Source: Pachypanchax playfairii (lineage: Eukaryota; Chordata; Actinopteri; Cyprinodontiformes; Aplocheilidae). Taken from it: 64,000 bases of DNA. The DNA lies in the NCBI GenBank assembly GCA_006937955.1, contig SSNP01000092.1, positions 256,537 to 320,536 on the forward strand, written 5' to 3'. Below are positions 49,374 through 60,001 of the stretch, one piece after another. The notes below the pieces were generated by a model. The model did no database searches, was not told the DNA's origin, and worked only from the letters and a program-made list of their open reading frames with translations. Made by a program: the position numbers and the translations under genes. Numbering within the stretch: position 1 is the first letter of the stretch; each line of letters opens with the position of its first letter.

Positions 49374-50687
49374 TCAGAGCTGAGTCCGTTCATAGAGAAT
49401 GTTGTAATGTGACGTTTGGTAGAGGAGGTGCACAGATGCTTCTGCTCCCTCTGGAATGATGTGGTGAGCCAGATGTTCTTCATCACTCTCCATAGAAACA
49501 ATATGGACGCCAATGTCCAGAGCCTGTGACAGGGCCAAGATGTCCACGTGGTCGCACTCCATCGCCATCACCTCCACTTCCTGAATAAAAAGAGAAGAAA
49601 CAACGAATATTAAATATTCTATGTTAATTCAGTGTTAATCAGATTGAGTTTCCCACCTGACGGCAGTAAACTGTGAGATCAGGAGCCTCGACAAAGTTGC
49701 AGAAGTCGTCGGCGTGGTTTTGGAGGTGAGCCGACGTGAGCAGCCTGAGATACTGGACCACGCCGTCTGAGACTAGCTGCTCATTGAAGAGTCTGAATAA
49801 CGTGTTTTCCTGGTCCTCGTGCAGACACTGTTCCACAACACGAACGGCCTTCAGTAGAAAAAAAACTGTCACCGTGACTGGAAGATGTTTTATTTTCATT
49901 TCCTGCTCAATTTTTGTAAATGCAGACTAATCTCGAAATATGTTTGAGCTGCATTTGTGTTGGAATTTTTAATAGTTCCAGTGAAGAAGCCTAAACAGTC
50001 GGAGCAAGTCCAACTAGTTTTCATTTTGAAACTCAAGATATCTTCGTTTTCTGTTTCCCGCCTACTTAATTTCTTCTATTACACAATATATGACAGTGTT
50101 TCATTTTAAAACTCAGTGTGAGAAAATCATTTACATCTAGTTTCATGTTTTCACTATTACAAAAATGACGAACCCTCATCTCTAACTTGTCAGTTTGTGT
50201 ATTTATTGATATGTGTGAACTGTGAAATAGTTTATTTTACTGTATTCAGATGATGGATGAAGGAACTCTCATCAAATCCAGCAGAAATCAGAACTTTACC
50301 ACTCTGGATTATAGTTTCCTTGAATCTGTTATTAACCCACAAACAAAACAAGAATTATTCTGATGTCATGTTTATCCAGCTGTGCTCCATCTGATGAACC
50401 GACCTCTGCAGAGCTCTGGGCTTGTTTAACACTGACTCCAGATGTGCGAAGCAGAATGCTCTGTAAAAGCAGTTTCCATCGCCGCTCACCTTTCTAACAG
50501 CACAAAACTGCCGGTTTAGATCCTGACAACAAAAGAACGTGGGTTTGGGTTATTCTAGACTCGTGCGGTCACCTGTAACAAGCCCCGCCCCTTTTGAAGT
50601 GCCTACTTTGTATTTTTCACTCGATGTTTCCGCAGATAACAGCGCCGAAATGTTCTCTCTGTGTGAAACGAGGCTCCCGACGTCCAT
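49374..50687 (-). CDS. otub2: Otubain-2 (OTU-family deubiquitinase), 5 exons
   Basis: Exons in gene order: 50607-50687, 50404-50522, 50241-50325, 49657-49848, 49374-49580; phases close for 227 codons plus stop (human OTUB2 234). OTUB2 is a cysteine protease that cleaves ubiquitin chains, with preference for Lys63 linkages. The catalytic Cys is Cys45 in VSGDGNCFYRAF. The His/Asn pair is His217/Asn219 in QTSHYNILY at the C-terminal end. The helical insert FKETIIQSGKVLISAGF and YLRLLTSAHLQN fit the otubain fold. The MDVGSLVSHREN start is in an exon directly after a CTACAG; an upstream untranslated exon may exist. The active-site loop reads GDGNC, whereas human OTUB2 has GDRNC. The gene is convergent with ddx24 and tandem with the coiled-coil gene upstream. 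Confidence 0.95.
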
Positions 50688-51721
50688 CTGTAGAAAACAA
50701 CAAACCAATCAGCTTTACGGTCCGGGAGACCGAACCGAACCCTGACGGTCATGACATACCTTTATATTTCAGTAACGTGGGACGTCATGGCAACTAATGT
50801 AAACGCAGTATGGCAACAATGTGCGTTACACAAAATGTGTCAAAACCTTTTCGGTTCCACTTCCTAAAAGGCGGATGTTTGTGTAACACCACGTGTGTGG
50901 TGGATTTAAAGGGCCAGTACACCGTTAATAACGCTGACGTCATGACGTTGAGCTGGATGTGTTCATTTGTACAGAGCAGATAAATCAGATTTTATTCAAA
51001 ACAATAAAGTGAAAAAAATCATCTTTGTGTTTGTTTTATAGTTTATTTGTTTCCTCTTTTTTCCTTTTTTGTAAGATCTGAATTACTAAAGGAGCAAGAA
51101 TATTATCTGACACATTACCCCAGAGTTACTGTGAAATCTAGATTATCTCTTAAGTTTTTTAAGGAATATTTACAAATCTCCCTCAGATTTATGACCCTGT
51201 TTGTTTAAACAATGTTGCTCATTTTAGCAGCATTTCAGGTTAACTTCAAATGCAGTTTAAAGCTGTAAAACAATTCTTACATGCCAATGGTGCATGTCTT
51301 TACTCTGAGCTTTCTGAAATACAAAAATTGTGGTAGATGCACAAAAGAAGACACAAATACTTTATTAAATTCAATTTAATCTGCATTGATTGAGATTATT
51401 TAATGCTTTTTACATTACAAGGAAGCTGCATACAAAAGAAATAATACTCATTGTTGAGGAGCATCACTTCCTGTTTAACTGCATAATTTAAGTGTGAGTA
51501 GTGTAGTTTAAATTGGAACAATAAATACATTCCTGGAATATACTGAGTCCTGATTCCCTGAGAGAAACACGAACAGACATAATCATTTTTAAATGTCTTT
51601 GTATCAAAAGTTTAAGAGTAAAACTTCAAAACATTTAAAATATGTAATAGAAAAATAAAACTGTCCCCAAGTTTCATTTTGTATCAAAGAGGTAGCAACA
51701 TGAAAGAAAAAAACAGAATCA
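50688..51721. other. Intergenic DNA between the coiled-coil gene and otub2
   Basis: No exon seen. The part near 50690-50930 is GC-richer and should hold the otub2 promoter. The rest is AT-rich and probably includes the 3' UTR of the coiled-coil gene. Confidence 0.45.
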
Positions 51722-53532
51722 TCAGTTGAATGTTTCACTTCTTTTATCAACTTCACTTGAATTTTTTAGGAGCGTTTTACTTCCTTTCTTTGATGCTTTT
51801 ATTCTTCTGTCTGTCAGAGCGGATGCACTTCTAGCTGTTGAGCTGGACTCCATCAGCCTCCTCGCTCTCCTTTCTGTGTCCAACCTGTCCAGAATGAACT
51901 CCTGAAACAAACATTTGGTCAACAATTAATTCAACAAGGCGTGTGCATTGTATAAGAGTTCAATTCAGAAGAAGTTACCTTCACCATGTCCATCATCGTC
52001 AGCACGCTCATGCTTTCTAGTGATCCATACGCTGGGAGGTGACACTGCTCCGCAAGGTTTTTAACAGCCATAAGAAGTCTCCCCGTTTCCTCCAACTGAT
52101 ATACAACAGTGTTAAAATCCAAGATCACCATCAAACTCAAGATACTGAAGCTCTCATACCGTCTGTCTGCACATTCGATACTCCGTCATCATCTTAACTT
52201 CTGATTGTTTGTTTCTCTCTCTGAGGATTTCTAACTCACCCTGGAGTTCAGTTACTTCCTTGTTGGCCATCTGCATACAAAAATAAGATAATTCAAACAA
52301 AACAATGTAAATAAATACCACATCAAATCTACTTTTCTGCATGTTCTACCAGTTTTCTGATGCTGTGCTCCTGGCTCATGCTCTGCAGTTGTCTCTGGCT
52401 TTGACCAAAGTTCACCTCCCTTTGCTCCAAACGCTGAAGTAGCTCCTGATGAGTGAGCGACAGAGTCTCGTGGTGCCAAATGATGGGCATGACCGAAGAT
52501 TCACAGTTGCTATCCTGGTAAACTGGAGCAAAATATTGAGCGGTTTCTTTCTTCATAATGTAGTAGAACAACTAACTTGAGAGTGAGGCCAGAAGAAACT
52601 TTGGACTCACTGGGGAGATAATCCAGCGTCTTCATCAAATAGTCCTCGTAGATTTGGAATTTTATCATCTTCTTTATTAAAAGTTGCTTTCTGTGACATT
52701 GATATGAGATAAAGTCGTGGTTTGAAAGACAAGTGATAAACTGAGTGTTGCTTTCTCTCACCTGTTTCTGAGTTGTTTCAGCTGCTCTGCTAAATCTTCT
52801 ATTTCTCTCTGTTTCAAGGTGTTCTGCTCCCGTGTAGCTTCACACTTCTTCAGAGCTGCACATCGCTTCACTTCATTCTCTGATACAAACGTCTCAAATT
52901 TCATCCTTTTCTCTTTATCCTTGGACAGAAATACGATGATTTAACACATTAGGCCAGTGACGTAAAGACAAACAGTTAATTCCATCCTCAAATTTCAGGA
53001 GAGGCCAAGTCACCTGCTGCTGTTTTGCTTCCAGCTCTGACCTTCTCTGACTTAAAGCCTCCAGACAGATCTTATATTCTTGTTTCTTGACTGCAAGTTC
53101 TATGTCCACCTTGTCTAATTCTGCTTTTTTCAAAACAACCTGAGAATTTTTCAGGGTTTTCAGACCGGCTTCTGAGACTCGGATTGGAGTCTAAAAAGTA
53201 AAAAGGAAGAAAATTGTAAAAATTCCACAAAATCCAAATGAACAAGTTGAGAAATGACCTTATTTTAAACTGTAATTGCTTCATTTCTTACCTTTGTTTC
53301 AGAAGATCTGTGGCTGACAGCTTCATCTTTTTTTGGACTAAATGGCCAACTGATGATTAGTGTCTAATTCCGTCAGGGTATTTATGAAAGATGTTGTGTA
53401 TTTATGATCTCAGACCTACCTGCTGTCCTCCAACTGAGTCACAAACACGTTCCGCACTTCTTCTTCTTTTGTTTCTGAACAAAGTTTTGGATGAGGGTTG
53501 CTTTCTGCGATAGGAGGGAAAGACGTCGACAT
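51722..53532 (-). CDS. ccdc197: Coiled-coil protein of the CCDC42/CFAP73 family, probable CCDC197 orthologue, 9 exons
   Basis: Exons in gene order: 53420-53532, 53292-53337, 53014-53190, 52762-52919, 52611-52690, 52350-52522, 52160-52270, 51979-52095, 51722-51901; phases close for 384 codons plus stop. Almost the whole protein is alpha-helical and charged. A DUF4200-like block is visible: KKAELDKVDIELAVKKQEY...RRSELEAKQQQ, KFETFVSENEVKR..ALKKCE, QLKQLRNRKQLLIKKMIKFQIYEDYLMKTLDYLP. Next comes IIWHHETLSLTHQELLQRLEQRE, the spot where CCDC42-type proteins have a conserved helix. Members of this family (CCDC42, CFAP73) work in motile cilia and the sperm flagellum. The ccdc197 call rests on position: human CCDC197 lies by OTUB2 and ASB2 on 14q32. 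The first 50 residues and the Ser/Lys-rich C-terminus are not recognisable. Confidence 0.8.
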
Positions 53533-53904
53533 GTTGGCTGTAAATGTGTCTTCCAGAAGTAAACACGTCCTTCTGTTTTTCCACACTCAGACGATCAGAA
53601 GGGTCTTGTTCTTGGATTTGTGTAGCTGTTTCCTGGTAACCATAAGGGAGACAACTGAGAATGCGCAGGGGTCGTTGTTAGGTTGTTATGACAACTGCCA
53701 GGGAGACGGTTTGTCTGAAACAAGAGAACCAAGATGAAAAGACAGGAGAAAACTAAAGATGCTCACTCCATCTTAAATCTCGAGAACCTTCAATAAAGCC
53801 ATCAGCATCCAGAAGATCAGAGGTGATGCAAAACATATTAAATTATTACAAATTATTACAAAACTGTTTTTTTTTTTTCAGAAAACAATACATCCATGCA
53901 AAAA

Positions 53905-53937
53905 AGAGACTGTTTTAGACTGTTTTAGACTGTTTTC
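53905..53937. repeat. Short tandem repeat, three copies of an 11-mer
   Basis: The unit AGACTGTTTT (with a linking T) repeats three times in a row. It is too short to be a known satellite. Confidence 0.7.
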
Positions 53938-54255
53938 CATTTTATTTGATCAGATGTTGAAACGACATGCCAAACCTGAGGGTTTTTTTCCTGTTGTAAC
54001 TGAATACCATAAAAAGGATCATAAGAGCATTCCTTAGAATGATACATGATAAATAACTGGAACACCTTGTTGTTGTTTCCACTCAGGGATTTCCTGAAAA
54101 AGATCTAAAATTACCACATTGATCAGAGTAAAAAAGCAAGAAAAAAAAAATTGTTGGACATTTTGGATCAAATTATCTGATGAACTTTAGTTTTTTTTAC
54201 ATTTAACTCCATCAAAATACAAAGATAAATGATGCAGTAATAAAACAAGTTTGAC

Positions 54256-54603
54256 TCAACCTGCTTTTTGAGCTTCTTCCCTTTTTTGTGTTGTTTTAAT
54301 AATGTCTGCACCCGCAATTTCCTCCTGAAATGTGTTCATTTTGTTGTAACTGATAATAACATGCCTACAGAGGCTTTGAAATACCGAGTTGCATCCTTTT
54401 CTTTCATCTCTGTGTTTCACCACCTGCTTCAGTTCCTCCTGCTGTAAAATATTTTTTGAAATAGTTATGGCAGACAAAATGCTGGACGCCTCTTCCAGTT
54501 TATATTCAGGAAGTCTTTTTGTCAACACTTCCAATGAAGTGATTGTGAAAGAAATATCAGTCGTCAGTATGGCTTCCTTAGACGTGTTTTCATATTTCAG
54601 CAT
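54256..54603 (-). CDS. Unidentified open frame, possible orphan exon or gene remnant
   Basis: From an ATG at 54603 the frame runs 115 codons to a stop at 54256-54258. Upstream of that ATG the same frame is open without a stop to about 54735 (roughly 160 codons in all). The translation has non-repetitive, protein-like composition with heptad-like helices (LEVLTKRLPEYKLEEA, SSILSAITISKNILQQEEL) and, upstream, a hydrophobic segment LLTAAVWYLFYQLLCDML. I do not recognise the family. No matching neighbouring exons were found on either side. It could be a single-exon orphan, a decayed gene or a chance open frame. Confidence 0.3.
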   Translation of the reverse strand: MLKYENTSKEAILTTDISFTITSLEVLTKRLPEYKLEEASSILSAITISKNILQQEELKQVVKHRDERKGCNSVFQSLCRHVIISYNKMNTFQEEIAGADIIKTTQKREEAQKAG

Positions 54604-56083
54604 ATCACAGAGAAGCTGATAAAACAGATACCAGACAGCAGCTGTCAGGAGAGGATGAAGAATGCAGCTTTCTGGTAAGACTTTGGAATTTTTTATTGGA
54701 AAGTCTTTTTCTTTTATGATAATGATTTTTTTTTACTCAGTCCACTACAGCTGATCTGAGAAGATAAATACTTTAATTTGTTTTTGTAACTATACTATAC
54801 TTCCCTTATGATTGTAACACATCAGTGTTAACTCAGGAGCAGCAGAATGAAGTGGAAACAAATACAGTTAAACATGCCCTTAAAAGGTATCCTTCACTGC
54901 ATGAGCTGCAGCTCTGACTCCTGCCAGGACAGATTTAATCTCCTTCAAATGAGTTTGGTCTCTCTTTTTATCGCTCATGTTTTAGATTTCAGGCTTTTGT
55001 TTTTCAGATTTTCTTCTTTGGGTCATTGTTTTTTAAAAGAAGAAGCACATCATTGGAGATCCCAGTTCTCGGTTTGTTTTTATGATGACCACGATCAGCA
55101 GATCCAGGTCTCTTTACCACAGATTCGACAGTGATATCAAATGCAGACTGTCTGTCTGCTCCCAGCAGCACATTTCACCAAACAGCACCACAATTTTATT
55201 CAGGTAAGAAAATCCACAGTTCAGTAATATTTAAGGTATTACATTGCAAACCTTTTTTTTTTTTCTTTTTACTTGAAGAGTTCTTCAGTTGTAAAATCTA
55301 AAACACCATGACTGCAGGTTTAATTACCTCCTTCTTGAAATTTACTGACTGCATTTGTTTTATAAGATATAGAATTTTCAGATTTGCAGAATTTTCATGT
55401 CAAATTGCAAAAAAATCAGGCAATATTTAAAAGTTTTTCACTTCCTTATTACGTCATTGATTTGCATCTTCACCGTCACTCAGGAGGCCCCTCCCTCTTA
55501 TGGTTTAATCCCCTCCTATCAAACTTAAATGATTTTCATACAAATATTTTCTCTTGGGGCGGGTGTCAGCTACACACATTTGACAGTTAAACAAATAAGC
55601 TCCGCCTCTGAGATCATACCCATAAATTACGTCACTGTGTTTTATGTGTGTGTGTAATGCGGGGCCTGACTTACTCCTGGTGACGCTTTTCAGAAGATTT
55701 TACTACTAAAACACGAGAAGCAATTAGAGAGTGCGAGGATAATTAATTTGAAAAAGAAAAAAAATAACTGCTTTATTTTTGCAATAAGTTATTTCAATAT
55801 TGTCTGTTTTCACTCAGGTTTAAAATTATGTGGGCTGTTCGAGAAAGACTTTGAGACACTTTGCTATAAATAGAAGCCAATTAGAGAAAAGCCACGAGAA
55901 AAGAACGTAGACTTCGTTATCTTCAGCGGCCGCTTGCCTTTATCTCTGGATGTCCGAGCGCTTTGACATATATGGGTGAAGCCGTCAGCACAACGCCTGA
56001 CAATTCCGTCCCAAAATAATCTGAGAGCACAGCTGAGCCCCGCACGGCACGACACGACACGCTGCGAGAAATCTGCCAACATA

Positions 56084-58626
56084 ATGACCAAATTCAGCTA
56101 CTCCGAGTATTTATCTCAGTTCCGTAATCCTGGACGCAGATGTAGTAAAGTTCAGCCGCGACAACAGGGAAACAGCAGGAGAGGAACGTCAGAATCTGAG
56201 TGAGTCTTTTGTTGTTGAGCTGCTTCACACTGAGGCTGCGTGTGCGTGTGTGTGCGTGAGTGTTTGAGGTGGTTTCCTTTGTGTAAATACCGAATACTAA
56301 AACCTCATTATCTAAAGGAAATACTAAAAATAAATATATATTTTAACATACTGAGAGATTTAAGATTTGCTCCACTTAACTGTCTGAAATCAGTCATTTT
56401 TATTATTTTTTTCCCTCATTCTTTCTCAGAGATGTTGACCCCGTGGCTTTGGCCATCAGGAGAGGAGATGTGCATGCTGTTAATGATCTGGCAGCATCTT
56501 CATCTCACAGTCTACTGAGGGAAAACAAAGATGGATGGTTACCTTTGCATGATGCTGCCTTCTATGGACAGACTGAGTGCTTGAAGGTCTTATTGAGGGG
56601 TAAAGGCATTTAAAGATGGTCTCAGATTAATTGAGGTGTTTTTTTTTTCACAATTTCTCAATGCAGATTGTTTGTATTTTGTCTTCCAGCCCATCCTGGT
56701 TCAGTAGACAAACGGACACTGCAGGAACAGACGGCGTTGCTGCTTGCTGTGTCTTGTGAACACTTGCCTTGCGTGCGGTGCCTTCTGGACTCGGGCGCTG
56801 ACCCCGACATCTGCAGCAATAACAAAGAAACCCCTTTGTATAAAGGTACAGCTGTCAAATAAGAAGTCGTTAAGAAGTAAGATCATATACAAGTGATGGA
56901 ATAGGATAATGGGCTCTGTGTCTTCGCAGCATGTGAGCTGGAGAATGTGGACATGGTGAGACTCCTTCTGTCATGTGGTGCCACTGTGAACCAGCGGTGC
57001 AGTCAGGGCTGGACAGCACTACATGAAGGTGTATCCAGAAACAACACAGAGATCTGCGAGATACTAATAACAGCTGGAGCCATGATCAATCCGTCAAACA
57101 CCTACAGTATCACGCCGCTCATTGTAGCAGCTCAGCGGGGACTGATGAAGACTCTGTGTTTCCTTATTAGTAAAGGTGGATTTCTGCAAAAAATATTCAC
57201 ATTTGAATGCTTTTGATTTTGATCTGCTATAAAGGAATTTATTTTGCTATTTCAGGTGCAGATGTAAATATCCAGACATGTGATGGCATAACAGCTCTGC
57301 ATGAAGCGAGTAAGAATGGCCACAAGGAGGTTGTAGCCTTGCTGCTAGCTAAAAATGCAGATGCCAACAAGCCAACGAACTCAGGACTGCTGCCTCTTCA
57401 TGTTGCTGCCCAGTACGGACACCATGAGTAAGTTTGAGATTCAGTAACTTGATTCTCTGTTGTGTCCCTGCTCAACTCACCACATAGGATTTATGACCAG
57501 ATACAACATGCTTGCTTTGTTTTCAGGATTGTGTCCCTGCTCGTCTCAGTGACTAGTCGAGCCAGGCTCCGACACTGTCCCATCACCCCCCTCCACCTGG
57601 CTGCAGAACGTGACAGACACACCACGGCAGCCGTGCTGCTGAAAACAGGTGCAGATGTAAATGCCACTCTGGCGCCCACCCACTCCAGCCAGTACGCTGA
57701 TCGACGTGTCACAGCTCTCTATTTTGCTGTTGCTAATGGAGGAGCCAAAACAGCAGAGGTGTTACTGAATGCTGGTGCAAGTCTGAGTCTGGATCCAGTC
57801 AGTCCTCTGCTGATGGCTGCAAGTCAGGGCTGTGTCAGTTCCGTGTCTTTACTTCTGGAGCGAGGGGCAGATGTAAATGCTACAATCCCATCTTATCCCA
57901 CCACATTCCCAGCTATTATTGCACTTTGCATGAATAATCTACCTCTTCTTAAGTATGTTTTGAACAATGGCTGTGACGCCCTCTCCTGTTTTACCTGTAC
58001 ACACGGCAATGCACCTCACCCACCTTCAGAAGGATCCAGCGTAAGAAGTCCTGGCAGTAGTGTTTTACAAAACGACTGTTTACTTCCTGGAAACTGCAAT
58101 GAGCCAGCGAGAGCAACTCAGGTGAGTAAGAAGAACCAAATTTCCTTTCTAAAAGTTTCAGTGTTTGTAATATTTTTTAAATGCAGGTTTATTTCTAATT
58201 TTCAGTTTTGTGAGTGGATCTCTGCACCAGTTCTATGTAAGTGGGCTGGACCAGTCGTAGACCTGCTGCTGGAGCATGTTGGTCAGGTTCAGCTGTGCAA
58301 AAAACTCACTGAACTTCTGGACAGCAGAGAAGAATGGAACAGTGTGAAGAGGAAGTCATGTAAGTGACAGATAAAAATCATTGCTCTCAGATGGAAACGT
58401 GCTTCTTTCATCCTCTTTCACTTCCTCAAATAAATGTCGACTTGCGTGCAGTGACAAATGGCCTTATCTTTTTTTTTTTGTTTTGTTTTTTACAGTGTCG
58501 CCACGTCCACTGCTGCACTTCTGTAGATTAACAATTCGGACTGAGATGGGGAGAGATGGACTGAGCTCTGTTACAAGTTTACCGCTGCCAAACAGACTGA
58601 TAAGATATCTAATTCTGGCTGACTGA
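56084..58626 (+). CDS. asb2: Ankyrin repeat and SOCS box protein 2 (ASB2, long muscle-type N-terminus), 8 exons
   Basis: Exons: 56084-56199, 56430-56599, 56690-56845, 56930-57175, 57256-57427, 57527-58121, 58206-58359, 58496-58626; 579 codons plus stop. ASB2 is the substrate receptor of a cullin-5 ubiquitin ligase that targets filamins and, in muscle, desmin. The start MTKFSYSEYLSQF matches the ASB2-beta (muscle) isoform. About a dozen ankyrin repeats follow, e.g. DGWLPLHDAAFYGQTECLK, GWTALHEGVSRNNTEICE, GITALHEASKNGHKEVV, ITPLHLAAERDRHTTAA. The C-terminal SOCS box reads RPLLHFCRLTIRTEMG (BC box) and LPLPNRLIRYLIL (Cul5 box). A loop between the last ankyrin repeats and the SOCS box contains the conserved FCEWISAPVLCKWAGPVVD segment. 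Convergent with fam181a. Confidence 0.97.
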
Positions 58627-59090
58627 CTTTAAGATGAACCTCACGTAACACAATCTTCAAAGACATGTCTAAATTTATCTTTAAATGTTTCTGTTTTTAG
58701 TTGCATCTGTTATCTCGAATCTGTAAATGGCCCTCTTGTGTTTAAATACCTATTTATAATATACATGAAATGACAACAAGGTTCTTTAATCTGTCAGATT
58801 GCCTCTTTTTTTTTCACAAAAACCCCGTAAGATGGGAAAAAGTGAAAGAAAAAAAGCGAAAAGTTGAATCATTTATTTAAAAATCAAAGTCATTGTGTCA
58901 AAAGCACCTATCAAACATGACTGTGAGAAAGACAAATTATTTTCAAAAGAGGAAACTGTGACAGCTGGATTCATTTGAATGACTTTTTGTTCCTAAAATA
59001 GAACTGTCATTCTCTCAATGGATGAAGGGACTTTGAAACTTACTGTCAGTTTTTTTTTTTTTTTTTTTTTATAAAACTGAGGCTTGTGAA

Positions 59091-59096
59091 TTTATT
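59091..59096 (-). terminator. Polyadenylation signal AATAAA (minus strand), fam181a
   Basis: TTTATT on the plus strand, about 117 bp beyond the fam181a stop. It is followed on the minus strand by a poly(A) tract rather than a GU-rich element, so use is uncertain. Confidence 0.4.
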
Positions 59097-59187
59097 TGAC
59101 CAGTGCATTTTATATTGATGGAATAAGTGCTTGAGGAAGTGTTTCTCTGTGAAAATCTAAAATAGAAATTTACTGGTACAGTATTGA

Positions 59188-59193
59188 AATAAA
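59188..59193 (+). terminator. Polyadenylation signal AATAAA, asb2
   Basis: Canonical hexamer 562 bp after the asb2 stop, 20 bp before the end of the fam181a coding region on the opposite strand. Confidence 0.45.
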
Positions 59194-59212
59194 CAGGGTA
59201 CATTTCTGCTGA

Positions 59213-60001
59213 TTAAATGAATCCAAACACACTGAAGATTGGTGACTGAGCCGTGGGCTTGGTCGGTATGGGTTTGACCACAACATGTGTGTGAATTTTC
59301 TGTCCATAAGGATGTTCAAACCTCTCCGATTCAATCCCTGATGTCTTGCTCCACAAGTCCATAAGCGTCAGCGGATGGTGGGGGACAACGATTTGACTGT
59401 GGAGGACATGGTGTCCGTGGTACTGCAAGGGACAGCAGCCACAGCCACTCACAGAGTGGTGAGAAGTCACATCCAGTTTCAGCACTTCTTTATCCACAGA
59501 GCCGCGCCGACCGGATGAAGACATCGTGGCCTTTGCGTCATCATCCAACATCATATTCCTCTTTTCGTTTTCACTGCCATCAGATGCTCCCATAGGACTT
59601 CTCTTCCAACCCAAACACGATTTATCCCTCTTAGTTTTGGTTAACCTGGGTTCCTCCCAAAATGAGGCCGGTAGTTGGCGTTTCCTCATAGGCACCTGCT
59701 CCACTTCGCTTTCCACGTTCTCAGCATCTCGCGCATCAGAGGTGACCTTCTCTAAACCAGAGGCGCTCTGATGAACTGTCCCCGACTGTTTGAGGCACCT
59801 GTAATCCGCTGATTTGTGTGTGTGGCATCTTGGGACTCTGGAGTACTTTTGAGAGAAGCGCTTCAGCTGCTTCTGCAGATATTTCCGATGATCCACGGAG
59901 CGCCTGCACGGAGCGGACTTATCCAGGGCCGCTTTGATGTCGCTGGATGCCAGGTTTACAAAATTGAGTAACGTTTTGACTTCATTATCTGCATTTGCCA
60001 T
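59213..60001 (-). CDS. fam181a: FAM181A, single coding exon
   Basis: One open frame of 262 codons plus stop (human 292). The function is unknown; the family is expressed mainly in developing neural tissue and interacts with TEAD factors. The N-terminal block VKTLLNFVNLASSDIKAALDKSAPCRRSVDHRKYLQKQLKRFSQKYSR is almost identical to the human protein. Two more conserved islands follow: VPMRKRQLPASFWEEPR, and at the C-terminus CCPLQYHGHH and VVKPIPTKPTAQSPIFSVFGFI. The sequence between islands is poorly conserved, as usual for the family. The start at 60001 (MANADNEVK) was preferred because the family begins just before this block; three further upstream codons are open but lack an ATG. The gene is convergent with asb2. 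Confidence 0.96.
   Translation of the reverse strand: MANADNEVKTLLNFVNLASSDIKAALDKSAPCRRSVDHRKYLQKQLKRFSQKYSRVPRCHTHKSADYRCLKQSGTVHQSASGLEKVTSDARDAENVESEVEQVPMRKRQLPASFWEEPRLTKTKRDKSCLGWKRSPMGASDGSENEKRNMMLDDDAKATMSSSGRRGSVDKEVLKLDVTSHHSVSGCGCCPLQYHGHHVLHSQIVVPHHPLTLMDLWSKTSGIESERFEHPYGQKIHTHVVVKPIPTKPTAQSPIFSVFGFI

Larger units (their letters stand above)
53533..56083. other. Intergenic DNA between ccdc197-like gene and asb2
   Basis: Divergent promoters of the two genes, with a short tandem repeat near 53905-53937 and one unidentified open frame on the minus strand (54256-54735). The stretch 55400-56080 should include the asb2 promoter and leader. No other exon seen. Confidence 0.45.
58627..59212. 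other. Overlapping 3' UTR region of asb2 and fam181a
   Basis: No coding exon. The plus-strand poly(A) signal (59188-59193) lies beyond the minus-strand one (59091-59096), so the two transcripts probably overlap tail to tail. A 21-base T run is at 59050-59070. Confidence 0.5.

Noticed and set aside
54847..55134. Plus-strand open frame of 95 codons
   Set aside because: Cys/Phe/Ser-rich translation with no motif. It has no splice context linking it to asb2, and the opposite strand shows no gene either.
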